From NCBI GenBank assembly GCA_002308435.1, contig DBUY01000025.1, positions 30,108-50,590 of the forward strand: a DNA stretch of 20,483 nucleotides, given 5' to 3'. The notes beneath the pieces were generated by a model, which was not told the DNA's origin, made no database searches, and saw nothing but the letters and a program-made list of their open reading frames with translations. The DNA is from Proteobacteria bacterium UBA1278 (GTDB lineage Bacteria > Pseudomonadota > Gammaproteobacteria > Comchoanobacterales > Comchoanobacteraceae). Positions 14,596-20,483 of the stretch are shown in pieces (position 1 is the stretch's first letter; every line of letters starts with the position of its first letter). A program made the position numbers and the translations under genes.

Positions 14596-15870
14596 ATGCA
14601 ACCCAACCGTCCACATTTTTACGCCATATTCGTCTTTTGTATCTTGGGTTTTGTTTCAGGATTACCCTATGCATTAGTCACGAGTACATTTCAGGCGTGG
14701 CTATCTATGAGTTCTATCTCAGTTCAGTCACTGGGCTGGCTTGGACTTGTTACCATGCCGTATGCGTTGAAACCGCTATGGGCTTTTGGCATTGACTGGT
14801 TGCGTCATCAGCGTCGCGTACCGCTATCCTATTGTTATATAGTTGTTGCCTGTGCACTCGCGGTTGTTTTCTATCTGATTGCACGCTGCCAGAACCCATC
14901 ACACTGGCAGACTATTGCACTGGTTGTGACGGCTGCTGTTCTCTCAGCTACCACAGATATTTGTGTCGATGCCATGCGGATATGCTTTGTTGACAAGGCC
15001 TACCAAGGTCTGGTTACGTCGTGGTTTGTGATTTGCTACCGTGTTGCTTTTGTCTTGTCTGGTGGGTTAGGGCTTGTCTTCGCTAAGTTCTATGGTTGGC
15101 ACGCTTTGTATTCAATTATGGCAGTCACCCTGTTGCTCAGCTGTATGGCGGGGTATATCGGTGTTTCAAGACTATTGGTTCCAGCTGCTAATGAGTCTCA
15201 GCAGGGCCAGTCGTTGCCATCTAAGCATGCACACAATACGCTTAAGCAGTTGTTGACTTGGTTTCAGACCGCACGTAGTCAAGTATTGTCTTTGTTGGTT
15301 TTCCTCTTTTTGTTCAAGTTTCACGGCATTTTTTTGGGTAGCCTGTTACAGGTGTTTCTATTGCGTGAAACAGGAATGACATTGGCATTCATTGGTCTCG
15401 CACAAAAGACAGTCGGTATGTTGGCCACCTTTCTCGGGGGCATAGTTGGTGGATTGCTCTCACGGTATTATAGTCATGCGTTTGGCGTTCGCTTGACGGT
15501 GCTGTTACAGGGCTTAGCCACATTGATATTATTGTCTATTGCGATGGGGGCGGTCTCTCCAACTCAAGGTATTGTGGCAATGGCGATGTATATGGAATCG
15601 TTTTGCCTTGGCATCTCAACAACATTTGTTACTGTATTGATTACGCGTCGCTGTGATGTCAGGTTAGCTGCGACACAGTACGCACTTTTTACCGCGATTA
15701 TTGATTGGGAGCGCACATTAGTCAGTCCTATTTCAGCTTGGGTACAGAGTAGTTATGGATGGCCAGGTTATTTTATGGTGAGTCTGATGATGATGCCTTT
15801 TGTTTGGTTATTCGTGTCTCGTCATGCTGTTTCAACTGCTGTAACGCAATCTAATCCAGTGGCAATTTAA
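14596..15870 (+). CDS. AmpG-type MFS permease (PAT family)
   Basis: This 424-residue protein has about 12 membrane segments. It carries the AmpG-type first half: GFVSGLPYALVTSTFQAWL, LGLVTMPYALKPLWAFGIDWL, ATTDICVDAMRI and YRVAFVLSGGLGLVFA, matching the layout of E. coli AmpG (SGLPLALTSGTLQAWL, SASQDIVFDAW). AmpG imports anhydro-muropeptides for wall recycling; other PAT members carry different cargo, so the cargo here is not certain. No Shine-Dalgarno is seen before the ATG. It is flanked by a divergent cupredoxin and a P1B-like ATPase with its own promoter; no ampD, nagZ or ampC is nearby. A role in copper is possible only by position. Confidence 0.82.
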   Translation: MQPNRPHFYAIFVFCILGFVSGLPYALVTSTFQAWLSMSSISVQSLGWLGLVTMPYALKPLWAFGIDWLRHQRRVPLSYCYIVVACALAVVFYLIARCQNPSHWQTIALVVTAAVLSATTDICVDAMRICFVDKAYQGLVTSWFVICYRVAFVLSGGLGLVFAKFYGWHALYSIMAVTLLLSCMAGYIGVSRLLVPAANESQQGQSLPSKHAHNTLKQLLTWFQTARSQVLSLLVFLFLFKFHGIFLGSLLQVFLLRETGMTLAFIGLAQKTVGMLATFLGGIVGGLLSRYYSHAFGVRLTVLLQGLATLILLSIAMGAVSPTQGIVAMAMYMESFCLGISTTFVTVLITRRCDVRLAATQYALFTAIIDWERTLVSPISAWVQSSYGWPGYFMVSLMMMPFVWLFVSRHAVSTAVTQSNPVAI

Positions 15871-15917
15871 TATAGCAGCCAAGCACCGCTTATCTTATTT
15901 TATTGTGAAATACGGTA

Positions 15918-15945
15918 TTGATATTCCGGTTATTTGTGTTATAAT
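15918..15945 (+). promoter_or_regulatory. Strong promoter for the degenerate P1B ATPase gene
   Basis: TTGATA (15918-15923) and consensus TATAAT (15940-15945) are 16 bases apart, giving transcription start near 15952. The frame opens at a TTG at 15934, which lies inside the promoter, so coding starts at ATG 15970 or ATG 15958. Confidence 0.65.
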
Positions 15946-15969
15946 ATACCACTTTCAATGCGATCTCCC

Positions 15970-18477
15970 ATGACAAATTGTCAGACATGTTCTTGCGCCG
16001 ATCATATGGTTGCGGCCTCTGAGCGTAAAGCGCTATTGGCAAGAAGTTTCGCGCTACTGAGCATTGGAATTGCTTTTCACGTGCATGCCATAGAGCATTT
16101 ATTGCTTTCATTCCTGAGTCCACCGTTGTTGATGGTGCTACTTGCAATACCCTTTACATACACACTATATCGTGACTTTGCGCCAACTATTCAACGCTTA
16201 TTGAATAACAAAGTACTTCAGGAGGCTGTGAACTATCTGATGATGTATGTTGCCTTGGCTAGTCTGCATGGCGCTGTGGCGTCATCCATTATCTGGGCAT
16301 CTGCACTGATGTATACAGTCTTTGTCATTCCCTTTACGCTTTACCGATTTGCATTAACGGCGATTCACCAATACCGGAAGCAAGGGAAAGACATCTCGTT
16401 CAAGCAGTTGATTTTGACCACGCTAACGCTGGAAGAAATGATTCCAGGCTCAGATGTGATTATTTTGCTTTCATCACTCACAACGATGTTGGCTTCCGCT
16501 TTCATGGTATTTTCACCTTTCACGTATACCAGTGAACTATTGGTCAGTGATTCATTTTTGACGCTTGGTGTCTATAATATGACGCGTTGGTTTCGTTCAG
16601 GCTGGCAATCTCACGAACTTGAGCACAATCATGCGCAACAGGTCACATATGTACGCTATGATCGGGGTAATCCGCATATCAACCCCGTTCCTGAAAATAC
16701 ACTGCCTAAGAAGTCTATGCGAGAAATCCGCTATGCAGATATATTACGCTTTGCGCATAATCGTCCAGAGGATGCTGTTCCAGTTCCTGTTAAAGCCTAT
16801 GCCTACCCCGGCACAATAATTGTTGACCCACAGTCAGAAACTGCGGTGACTCTCGAGAATGGTGGCGAGCTTGCCCCACATACCAAGCTGATTAGTGGTC
16901 AAGTATTCTGTCTTGAGGCTTACAATGATACCATCATAGACGCCAAACATCACAAGACACTGCATGCGCAGCGCAGTGATTTGGGAACGCGTCTTTATCT
17001 CTTTACTATGCTTTGTGTCGCCGTTATTTCATCGGCGTATGTTGCGTATAATGGCGGTATTATTCTCGGAGTTGAACGACTATGTATGACGTTGATGATT
17101 GCGTGTCCTTGTGTCTATATGGTGATTAAACCTGCTGTTCAAGCGCGTATTCCAGTGCTGGCCAAAGCATTTGGCTTTTTAATGAATACAGAGAGTTTGC
17201 CCCTTATTGGTAACAGATTGACGGTTGTTTTTGATCGCACAGGTACTCTTTGGCATCCTGATACTAATGATGATCATTTACAGGACAATAGGACACCGTC
17301 TAGCTTTCTCGACACTAAACAATCATATTCTGCGGATTATGTGATCGCTGACTCTTCTAAGCACATGCTTAAATCGCTTATTGCTCGTGGCATAGATGTT
17401 TGTATTCTGAGTGGGCACTCGACTCATGATTACGAGCGACATCGTCGTGAAACAGTCAGTATGCTCAGTGATCTGGGACTCAAAGATGCCGAGAGAAAAG
17501 TCGTCTTCGATTCGAGGTGTCATGGCCAGAGTAGTATCAAGTCTGATTACCTCAATAATATCAGACAATATGGATCTATGTATGCCCCAACTTCGATATT
17601 TGAAAAAATGATCGCTTATGTTCAATCGATTTTCATGCCAAGAAGTGTTGTCATGGTCGGTGATGATCTCAATGACGAGCGGGCCATGATGGCAGCTGAT
17701 ATGTCAATTGCAGTTGGTTCGCTCACACAACAATCACAACAGAAACAGCAAGGCGCTTGCGTAGATGACCATTGTACTCAGTGTAATTCGTTTACTCGTC
17801 AATTGTTCCAACACACTAATACGCAAACTACCAGGTCGCCTGATGTAAATTACAAATCTCTTCAGCAGGGCGTTAATCAACGCAACAAAACAGTCGCAAC
17901 GACCAGACTCGTCTATAATGATCGTATTTCTCGCTTTGCCGCTTTCGTTACCTCCCCACGTGGCATTGGAAATCTCGCAAAGTTGTTGCCCATATTATAT
18001 CGATCATCGCTGTGTGTACAGATACTGACTGCTCTGTCTGTTTTCGTTGGCATTTCATTGATGGCCATTGTTTGTGGTATCAATCCACTCGCTCTCCCTG
18101 TTAATGCGCATACGATATGCGGTATTTCCTCGATGTTTTGTTTGTATATGACCGCACTGTCACGGGCAAAGATTATTGATTATTTTATTGATTTAAATAT
18201 TGATGGTAGCAAATGGTATACACAACTTGTTAATCATGTATATGACCGTATTATGGACTTACCGCTTGTAGGCTTTATGATTCGTATTTCTAACTTGGCT
18301 GTACACGATAATTCTTTGCGAGATGATAGGCTATCTGAGAAATCATACTTTCTCAGAGGCGCGAAGTCACTTAGTGGCGGAAAGTCAGTGAATAAGTCAA
18401 CAACTGATCATGATGTTGCTGGTCATGCAGCCTCTGTTGATCTACCAAATGATACGTTCAATTGTCTAGGCGGTTAA
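15970..18477 (+). CDS. Degenerate copper-type P1B ATPase homologue lacking most of the nucleotide-binding domain
   Basis: Counting from ATG 15970 the protein has 835 residues. A Cys-rich start (MTNCQTCSCADH) is followed by probably eight membrane segments in the P1B arrangement. The sixth carries CPC (379-381), the Cu(I) site of CopA-type pumps. The actuator region retains GTIIVD and ISGQV, but TGE reads T-L-E (294-296). The phosphorylation motif is DRTGT (422-426) instead of DKTGT. The hinge motif GDGxND is GDDLND (564-569), and the TGD motif is S-G-H (481-483). Between DRTGT and the following P-domain strand (VIADSS) there are only about 36 residues, where CopA has roughly 120, so the ATP-binding domain with its HP motif is missing. 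A Cys-His insert (CVDDHCTQC, 597-605) follows the hinge. The frame is intact and has a strong promoter. It overlaps mutY by 4 bases tail to tail. Ordinary ATP-driven transport is doubtful. Confidence 0.85.
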   Translation: MTNCQTCSCADHMVAASERKALLARSFALLSIGIAFHVHAIEHLLLSFLSPPLLMVLLAIPFTYTLYRDFAPTIQRLLNNKVLQEAVNYLMMYVALASLHGAVASSIIWASALMYTVFVIPFTLYRFALTAIHQYRKQGKDISFKQLILTTLTLEEMIPGSDVIILLSSLTTMLASAFMVFSPFTYTSELLVSDSFLTLGVYNMTRWFRSGWQSHELEHNHAQQVTYVRYDRGNPHINPVPENTLPKKSMREIRYADILRFAHNRPEDAVPVPVKAYAYPGTIIVDPQSETAVTLENGGELAPHTKLISGQVFCLEAYNDTIIDAKHHKTLHAQRSDLGTRLYLFTMLCVAVISSAYVAYNGGIILGVERLCMTLMIACPCVYMVIKPAVQARIPVLAKAFGFLMNTESLPLIGNRLTVVFDRTGTLWHPDTNDDHLQDNRTPSSFLDTKQSYSADYVIADSSKHMLKSLIARGIDVCILSGHSTHDYERHRRETVSMLSDLGLKDAERKVVFDSRCHGQSSIKSDYLNNIRQYGSMYAPTSIFEKMIAYVQSIFMPRSVVMVGDDLNDERAMMAADMSIAVGSLTQQSQQKQQGACVDDHCTQCNSFTRQLFQHTNTQTTRSPDVNYKSLQQGVNQRNKTVATTRLVYNDRISRFAAFVTSPRGIGNLAKLLPILYRSSLCVQILTALSVFVGISLMAIVCGINPLALPVNAHTICGISSMFCLYMTALSRAKIIDYFIDLNIDGSKWYTQLVNHVYDRIMDLPLVGFMIRISNLAVHDNSLRDDRLSEKSYFLRGAKSLSGGKSVNKSTTDHDVAGHAASVDLPNDTFNCLGG

Positions 18478-19523
18478 CTAGAAACACTGCTGGATTGCGC
18501 TTTATGATCTGATTGGATCAAGCTGACACATTTCACGACTGCAGCGGGCACAGCTTCAGATTTGATCTTTTCACAGTCTATCCAGCGACCTGGTTCAGTA
18601 CTCAGATTAGCATGCTTTTTTCTCAGTGCGATTAGTTCATCTTGCTCATCAATTTTATAAACGACAGTGTGAATGTCCATGTGAAAATGGGTAAATGTAT
18701 GCCGAAATGCTTCAAGTTGGTGTGTGGTATCGCTCGGTTTTTGATCTGCTATTGGTGGTGTCCAAAGACTTGGCCAGATTCCGCTGACTGGTCTTTTGAT
18801 TGTCCAGAGCATTCCCTTGAATAGATAACAGATGAAATACTTTAGCTCTATTCTCTTTGTTTTCTTTTTAGTTTTAATGGGTATGTCCGCTGCGATACCC
18901 AGGCGATGTGCTTGACATTTCTCTACCAGTGGGCAGTCATGGCAGAGTGGTTGGCGCTTACAAATATTTGCGCCAAGATCCATGATGCCTTGTGTGTATG
19001 TGCGGCATTCTGTTTTTGGCATATTTGATTCGGCTATTTGCCACATTTCGCGTAGCGCCTTAACATTCGTCAGTGGTTCTGAGTAGGCATAATAGCGTGC
19101 CAGTACTCTTTTTACGTTGCCGTCCATGATTGCATAAGGTAATTCATGGGTAATACTTAGAATAGCGTGTGCGGTTGATCGTCCTATGCCTGGTAAAAGA
19201 ATCAAAGCATCGGCATCTATCGGTAGTTCAGCCTTGTATTTCTCAACAACTGTCTTCGCACATCGATGCAAATTGCGTGCGCGCTGATAGTAGCCAAGTC
19301 CGGCCCAGTATTTGATCACTGTGTCTTCGTCGGATAGTGCCAGAGTTTTTATATCGGGAAATTTCTGCATAAAGCGCTGATAGTAGGGGATGACAGTACT
19401 CACTTGCGTTTGTTGTAACATGATTTCTGAAATCCAGACTCGGTAGGCTGATATATCTTGTTGCCATGGCAAATTATGTCTGCCGTGCTTTTTCTGCCAC
19501 TGGATGATTTGTTGTGCTAGCAT
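18474..19523 (-). CDS. mutY: Adenine DNA glycosylase MutY
   Basis: MutY removes adenine mispaired with 8-oxoguanine. The 349-residue protein has the helix-hairpin-helix region LPGIGRSTAHAIL, the catalytic Glu33 in SEIMLQQTQV, Asp134 in MDGNVKRVLAR, and the C-terminal 8-oxoG recognition domain with FRHTFTHFHMDI. The [4Fe-4S] cysteines are Cys188, 194, 197 and 203, spaced x5-x2-x5, whereas the usual first spacing is x6. It starts at ATG 19523; no strong ribosome site precedes it. The usual partner yggX does not appear within this window. The gene is convergent with the P1B-like gene and overlaps it by 4 bases. Confidence 0.96.
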   Translation of the reverse strand: MLAQQIIQWQKKHGRHNLPWQQDISAYRVWISEIMLQQTQVSTVIPYYQRFMQKFPDIKTLALSDEDTVIKYWAGLGYYQRARNLHRCAKTVVEKYKAELPIDADALILLPGIGRSTAHAILSITHELPYAIMDGNVKRVLARYYAYSEPLTNVKALREMWQIAESNMPKTECRTYTQGIMDLGANICKRQPLCHDCPLVEKCQAHRLGIAADIPIKTKKKTKRIELKYFICYLFKGMLWTIKRPVSGIWPSLWTPPIADQKPSDTTHQLEAFRHTFTHFHMDIHTVVYKIDEQDELIALRKKHANLSTEPGRWIDCEKIKSEAVPAAVVKCVSLIQSDHKAQSSSVSS

Positions 19524-19678
19524 CTTATGTTGTTTCTACTCATACCCCCTGGATCATAGCAGTTAGTGGGTTAATATGGCACTCATTTAACACGCAACGA
19601 TGCAATCATGATTGACATAATGTATTCCACACTCACAAGTCCATTCTGAAAAATAATTATCTCAAAAATAGGAATTTT

Positions 19679-20134
19679 TTATTGTTGTTCTGTTCGGTCA
19701 TAACGGAATGCGAGAAGCGTCTCTAGTGGTATATACTTGAGTGCTTTTTCATGTGTGCTCGATGGATCAATATCAGGCGCAACCCCAGCTTCAAAAGCCT
19801 CTCTCCACCGCAATGCGCATAGACACCATCTATCCCCAGGTTTTAAGCCAGGGAATCGATACAATACGTTGGGTGTACTTAGGTCATTGCCCTGTGATTT
19901 GGTATAACTGAGAAACTTTTCCGTCACAACCGCGCATACAACGTGTGTACCATGGTCCTCATCGGTTGTGCTGCAGTAGCCATCACGAAAGTAACCAGTC
20001 ACAGGATCTCGACCGCAGAGTGCTAATGGTTCGCCAAGGATATTATTCACTGCCATCAGATCATGAGTTCCTACCAATAGTAGAGTGGTAATAATGTACG
20101 AGATGATGTTGGTTTTTTCGCGTAATATGATCAT
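19679..20134 (-). CDS. DUF2237 family protein with possible signal peptide
   Basis: The core (from about residue 29) reads NNILGEPLALCG-DPVTGYFRDGYC, HGTHVVCAVVTEKFL, GNDLSTPNVLYRFPGLKPGDRWCLC and WREAFEAGVAP, which is the DUF2237 pattern with conserved cysteines (Cys40, 54, 67, 104, 106). The function of the family is not established. Family members usually begin at the core, but here the frame carries 27 extra N-terminal residues (MIILREKTNIISYIITTLLL...) that look like a signal peptide ending D-L-M-A. An in-frame ATG at 20053 (MAVNNILGEP) would give a cytoplasmic 124-residue protein of normal length; neither start has a clear ribosome site. The coordinates given use the longer form. Confidence 0.85.
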   Translation of the reverse strand: MIILREKTNIISYIITTLLLVGTHDLMAVNNILGEPLALCGRDPVTGYFRDGYCSTTDEDHGTHVVCAVVTEKFLSYTKSQGNDLSTPNVLYRFPGLKPGDRWCLCALRWREAFEAGVAPDIDPSSTHEKALKYIPLETLLAFRYDRTEQQ

Positions 20135-20164
20135 GTCGTGTCATTGGCTACTGAGTATTACCCG

Positions 20165-20483
20165 TCATTTCAATATACAGCTCACCCCCAATGTGGGGGC
20201 ACCAAATTTGTTGGTGTCAATGCGAGCGCTGTCTTTCGGTTGCTTTCGGCTTGTGCTGATGCCCAGAGTGTTTGTACCAAAACAATCCGTTCCAATCGGC
20301 ACTGTGCTGGATATATACAGTTTACCAGCATACGAGTTGTTGAGTGTCTTACTATCCTTATCTCCAGTGATTGCTGTTGCAACTATACCAAATCCTGTGT
20401 TGACGTCACGAATGAGCAAGTTCTGAGTCTGGTATTCTCCTGATAAACTAATATTAAACGATACGTTTTTTGTTGCGTTGTGT
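20165..20483 (-). CDS. C-terminal end of an unknown, probably exported protein (5' part outside window)
   Basis: A minus-strand frame enters from the right edge and stops at 20165, giving at least 105 residues with no start needed inside the window; the in-frame TTG at 20419 is not a convincing start. The sequence is rich in Thr, Ser, Asn and Gly with regular strand-like stretches (NVSFNISLSGEYQTQN, GKLYISSTVPIG, GAPTLGVSCILK), as in secreted or surface proteins. It has two cysteines (in GTDCFG and VSCILK) that could form a disulfide. No family is recognised. It runs in the same direction as the DUF2237 gene, whose start is 30 bases beyond its stop, so the two may share a transcript. Confidence 0.5.
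   Translation of the reverse strand, partial: HNATKNVSFNISLSGEYQTQNLLIRDVNTGFGIVATAITGDKDSKTLNNSYAGKLYISSTVPIGTDCFGTNTLGISTSRKQPKDSARIDTNKFGAPTLGVSCILK

Noticed and set aside
14711..14725. A third exact GTTC-N7-GTTC match
   Set aside because: It lies inside the AmpG-type coding sequence, without promoter context or the TCATTAT core, and is within chance expectation.
15890..16147. Minus-strand 85-codon frame at the start of the P1B-like gene
   Set aside because: It overlaps the promoter and the N-terminal coding region of the P1B-like gene and has no ribosome site or recognisable product.
1..20483. CRISPR arrays, insertion sequences, tRNA or rRNA genes
   Set aside because: No spaced short repeats, transposase frames, terminal inverted repeats or cloverleaf-like sequences were recognised when reading by eye; a tRNA or covariance-model scan was not possible.

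Overview
The window looks like chromosomal DNA of a gammaproteobacterium of moderate GC, probably from a small or host-associated lineage; the exact lineage cannot be read from the sequence. The best evidence is gene order: gatC-gatA-gatB transcribed divergently from mreB-mreC-mreD (as in Pseudomonas), an ndk-rlmN pair, a short RnfH/UPF0125 protein and MutY. The usual gammaproteobacterial neighbours (maf/rng after mreD, pilF/rodZ/ispG after rlmN) are absent.

Layout. 1-2372 (minus): gatCAB, with gatB running off the left edge. 2466-4762 (plus): mreBCD, the elongation cytoskeleton. 4774-6018 (minus): an MFS transporter meeting mreD end to end. 6153-7690 (minus): ndk and rlmN. 7816-10733 (plus): a small unknown membrane protein, a lexA-dinB SOS operon and an rnfH-like gene. 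10734-11171 is non-coding and carries a pair of DnaA-box-like sequences. 11172-11969 (plus): an exported porin-like protein with a strong terminator. 12378-13492 (minus): two tandem, related, exported small barrel-like proteins. 13685-14476 (minus): a membrane-anchored pseudoazurin-like cupredoxin. 14596-15870 (plus): an AmpG-type permease. 15970-18477 (plus): a strongly degenerate copper-type P1B ATPase. 18474-19523 (minus): mutY. 19679-20134 (minus): a DUF2237 protein. At the right edge a further minus-strand gene enters the window.

The left half is housekeeping: tRNA-dependent amidation, cell shape, nucleotide balance, 23S rRNA/tRNA methylation and DNA-damage response. The right half is accessory and largely envelope-related. 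Its most unusual parts are (i) a lexA promoter whose spacer is filled by a GTTC-N7-GTTC direct repeat, the alphaproteobacterial type of SOS box, preceded by a second related copy; (ii) a pseudoazurin-type domain in which the axial methionine ligand is a histidine; and (iii) a P1B-ATPase-like protein of more than 800 residues that keeps CPC and a D-R-T-G-T phosphorylation motif but has almost no nucleotide-binding domain and an altered TGE loop. Items (ii) and (iii) lie close together and may form an altered copper-handling system, which is inference.
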